NCBI GenBank assembly: GCA_905221605.1
Contig: CAJNDS010002368.1
Coordinates: 200,001-262,000 of the forward strand
Direction: 5' to 3'
Length of the DNA: 62,000 nt
Source of the DNA: Symbiodinium natans
Taxonomy: Eukaryota; Sar; Dinophyceae; Suessiales; Symbiodiniaceae
Below the pieces are notes generated by a model. The model worked only from the letters and a program-made list of their open reading frames with translations, had not been told where the DNA came from and did not search any database. The position numbers were made by a program, and so were the translations under genes. Below, piece after piece: positions 48,575 to 59,030 of the stretch; position 1 is the first letter of the stretch; every line of letters starts with the position of its first letter.

Positions 48575-49572
48575 CTCAGGTTGTGGGTTTAGGGTTTAGG
48601 GTTTAGGGTTTAGGGTTTAGGGTTTAGGGTTTAGGGTTTAGGGTGTGGAGATGCAGGGTTTAGGGTGTAGGGTTTGGAGATGTAGGGTTTAGGGTTCAGG
48701 GTGTGGAGAATTAGGGTTTAGGGCTTAGGGTTTAGGATTTAGGGTGTAGGCATTTAGGGTTTAGCTTTTAGGGTCTAGGACTTAGGATTTAGGGTTCAGG
48801 TCTAGATATTTAGGGTTTAGGGTTTAGGAAGGAGTTTAGGTGTTTAGGGGTTGAGGACTTAGGGTTTTGGGGTTTAGGGGTTGAGGGTTAGGAAACCCTA
48901 AACCCTAAACCCTGAACCCTTTAGGTGTTTAGGACTTAGGGCCTTGGCAAGGCCGGTAGGGTCGACCAAGAAAATGAACGCCGAATCACCCAAGAATCCT
49001 AAACCCTTAACCCCTTAACCCCTTAACCCTAAAACCCTAAAACACTAAAACCCCAAAACCCTAAACCCTAAAGCCCGAAACGTTCCCCAAAACCCGAAGG
49101 CACAACCTAAAGGGTCGAAGGTACGACCCCTGAAGTTTACGGTTTTTTTGGAGGTATGGCCCAGACAGAGGGTCCATCTGTAGTAACAGTTTAGGGTTTA
49201 GGGTTTAGGGTTTAGGGTTTAGGGTTTAGGGTTTAGGGTTTAGGGTTTAGGGTCGTGCCCCAACGAATCTGTTTAGTATGGTTTTTGGGTACCTATTTCC
49301 TTGATAACAATAACAAGAACAATAATACGAATGAAAATAATAATAACAGTAATACAGATGGACCACCCTCTGGATTCTAAGGTGACCGCTTCAAGACAAG
49401 GCATAGTTTTCAATAAGTAGAGTTTTTTTAGGACCCTAAACTGGGTGATAAGGATCCGAACTTAGGTTATAAGTCCCTTAACTATAGTTAGTAAAGCAGA
49501 GTACCGACGGCGTACGCAGCCACAGTGCCACCAACCTGATGGCTTCCGCCTTGCCCATGAAGCCAAACCCTA

Positions 49573-49675
49573 AGGGTCCATGTACCCATTTAGTGTATAT
49601 TTGGGCCCTAAAAGCTACTATGTGGGAACCGCTTTAAGGCCCAAGTATATACTCTATGGGTACAGGGACCCTTAG
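49573..49675. repeat. Foldback element, family H (AAGGGTCCATGTACCC)
   Basis: AAGGGTCCATGTACCCATTT..GTATATTTGGGCC is answered by GGCCCAAGTATATACTCTAT..GGGTACAGGGACCCTT. Arms about 36 bp with few mismatches. Confidence 0.8.
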
Positions 49676-50016
49676 GGAATCACCTCAAAAGCCTAAGATC
49701 TCTTGGAAAGTTGCGCAATGATAACAGGAGAGTAAGTAGGGTACCTTTAACACTTGTTGCCGGCTCGACGGGGTGTAAAAGGCAACCTGACCGAATCCCC
49801 CCAAAAAGGCAGAATGATATTGCAGCCCTATAAGCCCTAGCCCCCTCTAAAACCTGAACTCGAGAACCCTAGACGCTAAAACCCTAAACCCTCAACTCTG
49901 AAACCCTAAACTCTAAACTCTGAAACCCTAAACCCTAAAACTCTGAAACCCTAAACCCTAAACTCTGAAACCCTATACCCCAAACCCAAAAACCCTAAAC
50001 CCGAAACCCCGAGAAC

Positions 50017-50092
50017 CCTTTTGATCCCACTGAGGCTCTGCTGCATCTCCGCCAACCACGCGTGCAGCTGCCCTTGCGGCACCAAGCCCAAC
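50017..50092 (-). CDS. Exon, RNF213-like gene
   Basis: Twenty-five codons, VPQGQLHAWLAEMQQSLSGI. Acceptor CGCCAAG, donor GT (GTTCTCGGGG). Confidence 0.6.
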
Positions 50093-50202
50093 CTTGGCGG
50101 GTGTGGATTCGGGGTTTAGGGTTTAGGGCTTTAGGGTTTAGGGTTTAGGGTTTAGGGTTTAGGGTTTAGGGTTTAGGGTTTAGGGTTTAGGGTAACCCTA
50201 AA

Positions 50203-50313
50203 CCCAAAGGGTCCTAAGTACCTATATGGGGGGACGCTTACCCAAACCATACTAGTACTTCCTATTGTGGAAGCCCTACTTTCTACCATGTGGGTACTTA
50301 GGACCCTTTGGGT
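50203..50313. repeat. Foldback element with 19-bp perfect ends (CCAAAGGGTCCTAAGTACC)
   Basis: CCAAAGGGTCCTAAGTACC at the left, exact inverse GGTACTTAGGACCCTTTGG at the right, about 110 bp, inserted between CCCTAAA and following sequence. Same GGGTCC..TACC theme as the family H element at 49573. Confidence 0.8.
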
Positions 50314-51065
50314 ATACAGGGTCAAAGGTCAAAGCTCCCCCAACCCGTACGTACCCTAAACCTTAAGCCCGAAACCCCGAAAGCCAACCCTAAACCCTAA
50401 ACCCTAAACCTTAAACCCTAAATCCTAAACCCTAAACCCTCAAGCCACCCCGCTCGAGAGGTATGGGGCCGATACATCGGATCACATTGAATTGAGTGGC
50501 CTAAACCCTGACTATAGGCCCCTTTGTCGATCCCTAAACCCTAAACCCTAAACCCTAAACCCTAAACCGTAAACCCTAAACCCTAAACCCTAAACCCTGA
50601 ACCCCAACCCTCACCCTAGAAACCGCCGACAAGAAGAGACGCCATGGGTCTTGTAGGGTTTGGGGTTCTGGGTTGGGGGTGCTAGGGTTTTAGGGTTGAA
50701 AGCTTTAGGGTTTAGGGTTTAGGCTTTAGGGCTACTATAGGCCAATTTAGGGATATAGGGGTTTAGGGTTCAGAAGCTCAGGGGTTGTAGCGTTAGGATT
50801 GGAGGAACCCTAAACCCTTAAAACCTTGTAGAAGTTGAGGGTTGCACGGTCTAGGTTTTTAGGGTTTTTGAGGGGTTCGGATGGCTTGAACGGAGCCCTA
50901 AAACCTTCAAGAAAGCCTTGAGAAACGGGGTTTAGGTGTTTACGGGTTTGGGGCCTTAAGGGTTTGGGCTCAGGGTTTAGTAGGGTTTGGGGTTTAGGGT
51001 TTAGGGTTTGGGGTTTAGGGTTAGGGCTACTCTTGTGAAGTTTTCAGGATACGGAAAAAGGGGGC

Positions 51066-51123
51066 CCAAGGACCAGGTCAACCAGGAGCTGCACCCTTGA
51101 GAGGGCTGACCTCGCCAGTCTGC
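51066..51123 (-). CDS. Exon, RNF213-like gene
   Basis: Reads RLARSALSRVQLLVDLVL. Acceptor AGATCAG; GC donor uncertain. Confidence 0.5.
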
Positions 51124-51164
51124 CTGATCTTCAGGGTTTAGGGTTTAGGGTTTAGGGCCCCTGC

Positions 51165-51288
51165 AAAGAAATAGCTGCATGAGCAGTCCGTTGGCAAGCT
51201 TCATTCAAATTGCCCCAGTCTTCCAGAGCCGTGGATGCTTCGGCATGGGCAGAGACTTGCCGTTCACGGGTAGTTGCCACAGCTTCTC
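51165..51288 (-). CDS. Exon, RNF213-like gene
   Basis: Forty codons, EAVATTRERQVSAHAEASTA then LEDWGNLNEACQRTAHAAIS, helical. Acceptor CGCTAG, GC donor (GCAGGGGCCC). A second minus frame is also open for 27 codons. Confidence 0.65.
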
Positions 51289-51457
51289 CTAGCGACACGG
51301 CTCAGCCATTCAGAGTTTGCAGCTTGTAACAGGCCTCATTTTAGTTCCTCCATTGGCCCTGAACCCTATCCCCTAAACCCTAATCAAACCCTAAACCCTA
51401 AACCCTAAGCCCCAAGCCCCAAGCCCTAAACCCCAAACCCTAAACCCCTAAACCCTC

Positions 51458-51521
51458 CGGTGCTCCTTGGAAGACAACTCCAGTGCCCAAATCTCAGCCC
51501 ATGGGATGGTGTCGAAACCCC
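51458..51521 (-). CDS. Exon, RNF213-like gene
   Basis: Reads GFDTIPWAEIWALELSSKEH. Acceptor TCATGAG, GA donor (GAGGGTTTAGGG). Confidence 0.55.
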
Positions 51522-51993
51522 CTCATGAAAGCTTTCCATCCACAAAGCATGTCGGATTGGGGTTTAGGGTGTAGGGTTTAGGGTTTAGGGTTTCGGGTTC
51601 AGGGCTAAAGTTTTTCAACCAAGAAGTTTGGGGTTTTGGGCTTGCTAAGCTTACGCAGCTTCCTGCCATGACCTCACCGTATAAACCTGCAGCGACGCCC
51701 GTAGCCTCAATCAGACGCTAACCTCACCCGGCACCCTGTTGAACATTTCGAGCTAGTTTAAGCCCGAAAACTAAGCCCTACAGCCTGTATAAACCCTAGA
51801 CCAGTAACCCCTCCTCATGTATAAACCTTAACACCCTAGGCCCTAGACATTAAAGCCTACAAGCCTTGAAAACAAAACCTTGCAAGGATCACCCTGACCC
51901 CTAAACCCTAAACCCTGTACTACCCTAAACCTTCAACCCTAAACCCTAAACCCTAAACCCTAAACCCTCAACCCTGAACCCTAAACCCCCTTC

Positions 51994-52076
51994 AGGAGCC
52001 CTTAAGGCCACAACAAAATCCCCGCCACGCGGCATGGGTGCCAGCCTGAGGGCTTCAAAGATCTCGGCCTTCCAGC
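51994..52076 (-). CDS. Exon, RNF213-like gene
   Basis: Twenty-seven codons, WKAEIFEALRLAPMPRGGDF then VVALRAP. Strong acceptor TTTTTTTGCAG, GA donor (GAAGGGGGTTTAGG). Confidence 0.6.
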
Positions 52077-52358
52077 CTGCAAAAAAACTGAGATATACGG
52101 AATTTGGGGTTTAGGGTTTAGGGTTTAGGATGTAGGGTTTAGGGTTTCGGGTTTCAGGTTTAGGGTTTAGGGTTTAGGAAAATTTGGGGTATAGGGTTTG
52201 GGGTTTAGAATAATCGGGGTACCTTCTTAGGGTCCTGATTATCAGGGCATCCTCCTATTTGGGGTCCATATTAGGGCTCCCAAATTTTCGTAAACCCCCA
52301 TTTGGGGATTAGGGGGTTTTAGGGATTTTGGGGGATAACTTAGGGGTTTAGTGTTTTC

Positions 52359-52587
52359 GAGAGGCGTAGATTAAGGTTGGCCAGGGTTCCACCCACCAGG
52401 GTTACCAGAAAGTTGCCTCCGCCAGGGTTAGGCTTGAGGCCATCAAAAGATTGCACAAAGCCATGTCCCCACGGCGTGCACGGTGCCGCACCCGACCACG
52501 CAAGCGCACATGCCGCGCAGGTCATCCGCCCACCCGGGCGACAAAACTGCACCTCCCCAATGATGTCCTTTGGCTCGTCCTTCGCGG
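52359..52587 (-). CDS. Longest internal exon (75 codons), Cys-containing
   Basis: Reads AKDEPKDIIGEVQFCRPGGR, MTCAACALAWSGAAPCTPWG, HGFVQSFDGLKPNPGGGNFL and on. Four Cys in 25 residues (C..CxxC..C) could bind metal, but no known domain is recognised. Acceptor GGAACAG, GA donor proposed. About twice the usual exon length. Confidence 0.6.
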
Positions 52588-52825
52588 CTGTTCCGGCTCA
52601 AGAATGGCAGCTTTAAGGCTCATGCTGAGGTTTATAGTGTTGCAGACACAGAGTTTATTGGTTCCCGCCGGTTTCGCTCCCTCCTGCCTAAACCCTAAAC
52701 GGGCAGCACAAGACCAGAAGCCAGCACTCCTAAACCTGACAGCAGCCCACCCAAGCCCTGGACTAAAACCCCTAAACCCTGACAATGGCACTGCAGCCAA
52801 TCACCCCCGGACTTGAACCCCTTGC

Positions 52826-52852
52826 AAGTTTCGACCAGGAGACGCCCTCGAC
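52826..52852 (-). CDS. Possible micro-exon
   Basis: Nine codons, VEGVSWSKL, between AAGCAG and a GC donor. Weak on its own. Confidence 0.25.
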
Positions 52853-52936
52853 CTGCTTCCCAGCCAGGAGAATCCCGTCAAGTCAAGCCTGCCCCCCCTT
52901 GATAGAGGGGTTGGGGGTGCACTCTTAACCACGAAA

Positions 52937-53008
52937 AGGTTTAGGGTTTAGGGTTTAGGGTTTAGGGTTTAGGGTTTAGGGTTTAGGGTTTAGGGTTTAG
53001 GGTTTAGG
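52937..53008. repeat. Telomere-like array (TTTAGGG)n
   Basis: Ten units, followed by a GTGGTTG-rich stretch with inverted CCCACGAAGTGG words at 53060-53090. Confidence 0.9.
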
Positions 53009-53348
53009 GGACTATGGTGGTTGTTTGATTATGGTGGTTGTGGGTGGGTTCCACGCGCAACCCACGACCACTTCGTGGGTGGGTCGCGCCGTGGCACTAT
53101 GAGACACCCTAAACCACAAACCCTCAGCCCTACAAAACCCCAAACCCTAAATCCTCAACCCTACAGCCTAAACCCTAAACCCCCAAACCCTAAACCCTAA
53201 ACCCCGAACCCCCAAACCCTAAACCCTCCAACCCTCAAAAACCCTAAACCCTAAACCCTAAACCCTAAACCCTGAACCCCGAACCCTGAACCACTCTTTC
53301 CTTTTTTGTGTGGATGTTAATGACTTTGGCAAGGTTATATAGGTCACC

Positions 53349-53486
53349 CCCGCCCCCCCCCCCCCGCCCCCCCCCCCCCCCGCCCCCCCCCCGCCCCCCC
53401 CCCCGCCCCCCCCCCCCGCCCCCCCCCCCCCCCCCCCCCCCCGCCCCCCCCCCCGCCCCCCCCCCCCCCCGCCCCCCCCCCCCCCC
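53349..53486. repeat. C-rich tract with spaced single G (CnG)
   Basis: About 138 bp of C runs of 7-22 broken by single G. Gives poly-Pro/Arg and poly-Gly frames on the two strands, rejected as genes. Strong G4 potential on the minus strand. Confidence 0.95.
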
Positions 53487-53607
53487 AGGTTCGGACCAGC
53501 TTCAGGGCCCATGAAACCTAACCCTAAACCCTAAACCCTAAACCCTAAACCCTAAACCCTAAACCCTAAACCCTAAACCCTAAACCCTAAACCCATTCCT
53601 GGGGCGC

Positions 53608-53671
53608 CTCCCAGGAGCTGCAGCTGGCGTTTGGAGATGTCGCGTAGGTCATCTTGCATAGGAGTCTTCAC
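53608..53671 (-). CDS. Exon, RNF213-like gene
   Basis: Twenty-one codons, KTPMQDDLRDISKRQLQLLG. Acceptor ACCACCAG, GC donor. CCCTAAA array left (53518-53593), TTTAGGG right. Confidence 0.55.
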
Positions 53672-53756
53672 CTGGTGGTTTAGGGTTTAGGGTTTAGGGT
53701 TTAGGGTCCAGGGTTCATGGGTTTAGGGTTTGGGCTGTAGGGTCGAGGATTTAGGG

Positions 53757-53882
53757 TGCAGGGGGTTTAGGGAGTTTAGGGGGTTTAGGGAGTTTAGGGG
53801 GTTTAGGGAGTTTAGGGAGTTTAGGGGGTTTAGGGAGTTTAGGGGGTTTAGGGGGTTTAGGGAGTTTAGGGAGTTTAGGGTT
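53757..53882. repeat. Variant array (GGGNGTTTA)n
   Basis: About fourteen 9-bp units, GGGGGTTTA and GGGAGTTTA interspersed. Confidence 0.85.
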
Positions 53883-54285
53883 CAGGGTCAAAGACCCTAA
53901 GGCTCCAAGGCCTCATATTTGAGGGTTTTGGGCCAAACAGACTTCTGCTATAGGTATTTTGGAGCCTAAGGTTTTAGGGTTTAGGGAGTTTAGGGCTTGG
54001 GCTTGGGGGTGTTAGGGTTTAGGGTTTAGGGTTTCGGGTCTTGCGTTCAGGGATTTGTTGGGCGTTGGGGCTTAGGGTTCATCGGGGCTTAAGGATTAGG
54101 GTTTAGTGGGGTTTCATTAGGGCTCCTGAGTCTGATCCAAGACCTTTCGGGGGGGGGTATCTACCGTAACTGTGAATGCAGGGTTTAGGGTTCCCTAGGG
54201 TTTAGGGTTTAGGGTTTAGCGTTTAGGGTTTAGCGTTTAGTGCTTAGGTTCTAGGGTAAAACGACAGAGGCAGAGGGCTAGAAAT

Positions 54286-54660
54286 TTAGATCAAGGGTTC
54301 GTAGGACCACCTGAAATCGGTTCTCTGCAAAGAACGCCCTCGGACCTTGAGTAGAATAGGCCAGCGCCTTGCCTGAGAGCAGCCAAGGTTTTGACGACCA
54401 CCTCCACGGGGCGGTCGCTTCTCACGCCAGGGACGTTTTCTCCCGGCCCTACCTCCCGGTCGGCAAAATACACAAAGGCATTCGCGGTGTGGTGCCCGGG
54501 GATGGAGCAAGGAGCGGCATGTCTTCTGCGGCTTAACAAAGGCCACCAGCTTGACTTGCATCTGCTTCGCCAAGTTCTCGCGAGCTCCATGAGATCCCAC
54601 CAAGGCGTGTGGTCCTCGAATGCGTTTTCCGAACCACGCCATGTAGGAGGCCCTCTGGAT
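54286..54660 (-). pseudogene. Frameshifted coding stretch or two overlapping exons, unknown
   Basis: Free of telomere repeats. One minus frame reads MAWFGKRIRGPHALVGSHGA and KQMQVKLVAFVKPQKT; after about 54530 a second frame reads HHTANAFVYFADREVGPGEN and RPVEVVVKTLAALRQGAG to a stop. Joined, they would make one protein-like piece of about 115 residues with one frameshift. A plus frame is also open. Family not recognised; retrogene or retroelement fragment possible. Confidence 0.35.
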
Positions 54661-55225
54661 AATGGGCCCTAAGCGAAAGGTTAGAGTTTAGGGCTTCGGG
54701 TTTAAGGGTTTCAGGTTCTAAGCCCTAAACCCTAAACCATATATAAAGCATAAACCCTAAACCTTTCAGGCTTAGGGCGAAGAGCCTAAACACACCTGAG
54801 ATTTGGTCGCCCAGGAACCATGCCATAGCAAGCGCACCCTTTTTGGTGCTGGCTACTGTTAGGGTTTCGGGTTTAGGGTTTCAGTTTAGAGCCCAGAACC
54901 CGCAAAGGGAGAAAACAGGGCACTGTCAAAACCTAAACGGTCTGAACCCTAAACCCTGAACACCCTAAGCTTTGACCTTGCACCCCACACCTTAAACCCT
55001 GAAGCCGAAGTCAACTGAAATCCGAAAACCAAAACGCCCTAAACCAGAACTCCTGAAATGCCCTAAACCTTCAACCCTGGACTCTAGAAGGACGCCCCAA
55101 ACCCCAAACCCCAAGCCCCAAACCCTAAACTATAGGCCCTATAGACCCTAAACCCTAAACCCCGAAACCTAAACCCTCGTGCTTGAGGGTTCCAAACTCC
55201 CCATATAAGCACTTAAACCCCATGC

Positions 55226-55264
55226 GTTGCAAGGCACCGCTTTTCGGAAGGACGGATGGCCAGC
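55226..55264 (-). CDS. Candidate small exon
   Basis: Thirteen codons, AGHPSFRKAVPCN, between CGGACAG and a GC donor (GCATGGGGTTTAAG). Bases 54661-55225 and 55265-56057 otherwise hold repeats, including a T run followed by a G run at 55357-55411. Confidence 0.4.
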
Positions 55265-55367
55265 CTGTCCGGCGTCTAGCCTACTATAGGGGCCTTAGTA
55301 ATTAGAATAGGGTTTATAGGGTTTAGGGGTTAGGGTTTAGGGTTTAGGTTTCAGGTTTTTTTTTGTT

Positions 55368-55404
<37 letters not shown>

Positions 55405-56057
55405 GGGGGGGTGGAGGGGGTATTGGTATGGTTATATAGGGGGCCCAGAAGGGAATAAGACTAGCAATTATTCCGGCGTCTAGCCTACAGCCCTCTGAAG
55501 CGTTGATAGGTTCAGGGTTTAGGGTTTGGGGTTGGGGGTTTTGGGGGTGGGGTTAGTCAGGGCTGCTGCTGCAACTTCGGGCTGTTAGGGGTTTATCGTA
55601 TTACCATCTGCTTCGCGGGTGTACTGCTTAGGATTGTAAGAGGGTTCAGGGCATCAGCACGTGACTTGTGGAGTTCATGGGGGCACAGGACTGCTTCAAA
55701 GTTGCCTGCTCGGGGTACTCCGTACATTCTCCCTAAACCCGAAACCCGAAAAACCCAAAACTCTCCCTTCATGTGGGGCCTTAAAGGGGACCCCTTAGAC
55801 AGCCCTTATTTCCCCTAGAATCCCCAGGGCCCGCACTTCAGAACCCTTTAATGCAGGTAAGCGGCCATATTCAGGGACCATAGATAACTACTTTTAGATC
55901 CCAGAAAGCCCAGAAGCCCTACACTCTAAACCCTTAAGCCCTACACACCCTACAGTCTCAAGCCCTACATCCTAGAGCCCTGAAAACCTCGAGACCCCTA
56001 AACCCACCTAAACCCTATAGACCCGAAACCCTAAACCCTAAACCCAAAACCCTAAAC

Positions 56058-56135
56058 CCCAAAAGCAGCCGGCCTGGTGCAGTTGCAGAGCTGTTGCGAC
56101 CAGACCATCTACCGACACGATGGCCTCCAGGGTGG
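56058..56135 (-). CDS. Exon, RNF213-like gene
   Basis: Twenty-five codons, TLEAIVSVDGLVATALQLHQ then AGCFW. Acceptor CCCTAAG from the array, donor GTTTAGGG from the other array. Confidence 0.6.
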
Positions 56136-56240
56136 CTTAGGGTTTAGGGTTTAGGGTTTAGGGTTTAGGGTTTAGGGTTTAGGGTTTAGGGTTTAGGGTT
56201 TAGGGTTTAGGGTTTAGGGTTTAGGGTTTCGGGCTTAGGG
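56134..56240. repeat. Telomere-like array (TTTAGGG)n, about 14 units
   Basis: Begins at the exon border; its first unit gives the AG acceptor on the minus strand. Confidence 0.9.
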
Positions 56241-56645
56241 TTTAGGGCCTTTAACAGGATATACCCATACAAATTTAGGGGCCCTTACCTCAGAAGAACC
56301 CTTTGAAGGAGGTCAGGGACCATACTCAGGGCCCAAGAAACTAGCCCTAGATTAGACTTAGGCCCCTACGCTATGGATGTTTAGGGCAAGTTTATGTTGG
56401 GGTTTAGGGTTTAGGGTTCAGGGTTCAGGGTTTAGGGCCTAGGGTGTTGGGGTTTAGGGTTTTGGGGCTTTAGGGTTTATGGGGTTTATGGTTTAGAGCA
56501 GCCAGGGTTTCGGGCTGAGGGGCTCCCCTGAGCTACGGGTTTAAGTTCAGGGCTGGGGGCCTTTTAGGGGTTTTAAGGCTCCTGGAAGGCATTGTGGGGT
56601 GGGTTTAGGGTTTGGGGTTTGGGGTTTAGGGTTTAGGGTTCGGGC

Positions 56646-56701
56646 GTAGTTGCCCAGGCGTTTTGGGTGCTGTAGGGCCGGCTTTTCTGTGTCCGCGCAG
56701 G
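56646..56701 (-). CDS. Exon, RNF213-like gene
   Basis: Eighteen codons, CADTEKPALQHPKRLGNY. Acceptor CTTAAAG, GC donor (GCCCGAACCC). The longer ORF around it runs into repeat on one side. Confidence 0.5.
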
Positions 56702-57045
56702 CTTTAAGTAAGACCATATCATGATTCACAAGAAGGCTTGTTCGACGCAGTCTTGCTTTTGGCTGATGTCGGAAGGCAGACCCCTCCCCTTCCCAAAACC
56801 TTCCAGGCCCAGAAAGAACCAGCCAAGAAACCTCGGATCCACAGACCAAGCCTATAGAGGTTCTAGAGACCCTATACACCACATAAGCTCTATAAAACCT
56901 TGCGAACCACCAAGATCTTGAACCCAAAGCCCTAGATTTACATGAAGTTGGGAGCCCTCGACTCTGAGTTTAGCGTGTTAGGGCTTAAGGGGTAGGCAAC
57001 CGAAGAGAGCTGTGGTTCAGGGTTCCGGGATTGGGGTCCCCATGC

Positions 57046-57081
57046 CTCCATCTTCTGCAGGTACTCGTTCAGGCACCGAGC
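57046..57081 (-). CDS. Small exon, RNF213-like gene
   Basis: Twelve codons, ARCLNEYLQKME, phase 0. Acceptor CCCCGCAG, GC donor. Confidence 0.45.
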
Positions 57082-57523
57082 CTGCGGGGCACGAAGATCA
57101 GGGGCACAACTTCGGGTAGTTCACGAATTGGGGGTCTCCTTGTATACCCCCGAAAGCCGAAAGACTCTAATCCTTTTTGCAGGAGTCCCCAAAAGGGCGC
57201 CCGTTGTGTAGGGAACCCTCATTTCAACAGAATGAACTTGCCGGACGTATTTGGCGGTCGATTGGCAGTAGTTGGGCAAACAACCACCCCCTGCCCTTCA
57301 TAAACCCTTACATGCAGGTTGGAGGATTTACGGCGTTTAGAGGTTCAGGGCTGAGGAAAAACGGTTTCCAAGCGCCACCCTAAACCCTGAAAGCCTAAAC
57401 CCTGAACCCTAGATTCTCAACTTAAACCCTGAAACCCGAACTCCCAACCCTGAAACCCGAACTCCCAACCCTAAACCCTGAACCCTAAATCCTAAACCTA
57501 AACCCTGAACCCCAAATCACAAC

Positions 57524-57580
57524 CCTGGGCGCCTCCTCTGATTGCTCGTCGCGGCCTTCCAGACTCATCAAGCTCCTGGG
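57524..57580 (-). CDS. Exon, RNF213-like gene
   Basis: Nineteen codons, phase 0, PRSLMSLEGRDEQSEEAPR. Acceptor TCCTAAG, donor GT (GTTGTGATT). In phase with 57046-57081 and 58734-58793. Confidence 0.5.
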
Positions 57581-58733
57581 CTTAGGAACCCTAAACCCCG
57601 AACCCCAAACCCCAAACCCTAAGCCCCAAACCCTAAACCCTGAACCCTAAAACCCTAAGCCATTTGGCCTGCCAACCTACAGGAGTAGGTCAGGTCTCTC
57701 CCTAAGGCAGAACCACCGAACCCATGTGCTTTGTGGATTTATAGGGTTTCAAGAGTTTTGGTATCGTACATGCCGACACTCAGGCTGTATCTGGGCCCCA
57801 AACCCGAACTGTACAGTCCTAAGCCCTTAAACCCGAAGTGAACCCAAACACCTAAGCCCAAACCAATAAACCGAAACCCAAAACCTTCAACTGCATCGCA
57901 GTTTGAAGCCTCCTCTCACCCACCCAGCCGCCGAGCCCTAAGCCCCCCCTCCTCCTCCTTTCCAACATATAATCGAAGCTAAGGCCCTAAACCCGGTGGC
58001 CAACTGCCAACCACACGTCCGAAGTCAGTCAAACCTATCCACGAAACTCTCAAAGCCCTCCAAGCCCTGAACTCATAAAGTCACACACACACACACCATT
58101 AAGGGCTCACACGTCGTTTAGGGGTTTCGGGCTTAGGGTCCCAATCCTAAAGTTCTTGACCACCTATAACGTTGCGTCCAGGGCTCCGAATAGAATACTC
58201 GGACAGGCTCGTGGCAGACACCACCTATGTGGTGGGTGCGAATTAGGGCTTTAAGGGGTTTGGGGGTTTTGGAGGTGGTTTAGGAATTTGGAAATTCAGG
58301 GTTGAAGGTTCCTAGGGTTTTAGGGAATTATGGGAAGGCGGGACTTGGGCTTGCAGGGCGTAAGGGTTTGGGTTTTAGGGTTTGAGGACGGAGGTACTTG
58401 GCCCTTCGATTGCAGCTCCCTTCTGGGAGGTCGCTACTTCTTTTATCCGGGGTAACGAGATGTCCTACTCACATACTACCCACTCCAGGTATTCAAAAGC
58501 CTTCATTTGCGGGCATGTTCAAAGGCTGGAAAGGATTCCAGGGCTTGTGGCTTTAAAGCTTCAGATTCGGGAGTTGTTGTGCTTCTTGGGTTCCGAAGCG
58601 TGGGCTTGGGGATTCGTAGGGTCGTTCCCAGGCGGGTTGAGGTATGTGAACCCTGAAATTGGGGCTTATAGGGTTTGGGGCTATTCTCTGCAGACCCTAT
58701 CCTTGACACAAAAACTGCAAGCCAAGAAACTAC
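57581..58733. other. Intronic stretch without convincing exon
   Basis: Mostly unique sequence with short CCCTAAA relics. The plus-strand frame 58382-58768 (128 codons) is the longest non-repeat plus ORF here but has no supporting splice or family evidence, and overlaps exon 58734-58793. Confidence 0.35.
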
Positions 58734-58793
58734 GTCTTCACCGCTGGACCCGCGGTAGGTGCAGCTGAAGCTTTCTGAGTAGCCATCGATGAC
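58734..58793 (-). CDS. Exon, RNF213-like gene
   Basis: Twenty codons, phase 0, VIDGYSESFSCTYRGSSGED. Acceptor CTCTTAG, donor GT (GTAGTTTC). Confidence 0.55.
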
Positions 58794-58975
58794 CTAAGAG
58801 GGTTTTGGGGTTGCGAAATAACCCTAAACCCTAAAAGCCCTTAACCCCAAGAGACTAAACACGGCAGTTTCATGTAGGATCCCAACGGCCCTATGGGTTA
58901 AGGGCTTCCCGAAACCCTAAACCCTGCAAACCCTGCTCCCTTAACCCAAAAAAAGCCCAGGGTTTAGGGTCTCGC

Positions 58976-59030
58976 ACGCTTGAGGGCAATGTCGCCGGGC
59001 ATTTCAGGTAGACCATACGGACGAACATGA
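58976..59030 (-). CDS. Exon, RNF213-like gene
   Basis: Eighteen codons, HVRPYGLPEMPGDIALKR, phase 0 at its end. Acceptor GAGAG, GC donor (GCGAGACCC). Confidence 0.5.

Noticed and set aside
53258-53514. Poly-Pro/Arg and poly-Gly ORFs
   Set aside because: Product of the C-rich CnG tract.
58382-58768. Plus-strand gene of 128 codons
   Set aside because: No domain, no splice evidence, overlaps a better minus-strand exon; composition partly from degraded GGGTTT repeats.
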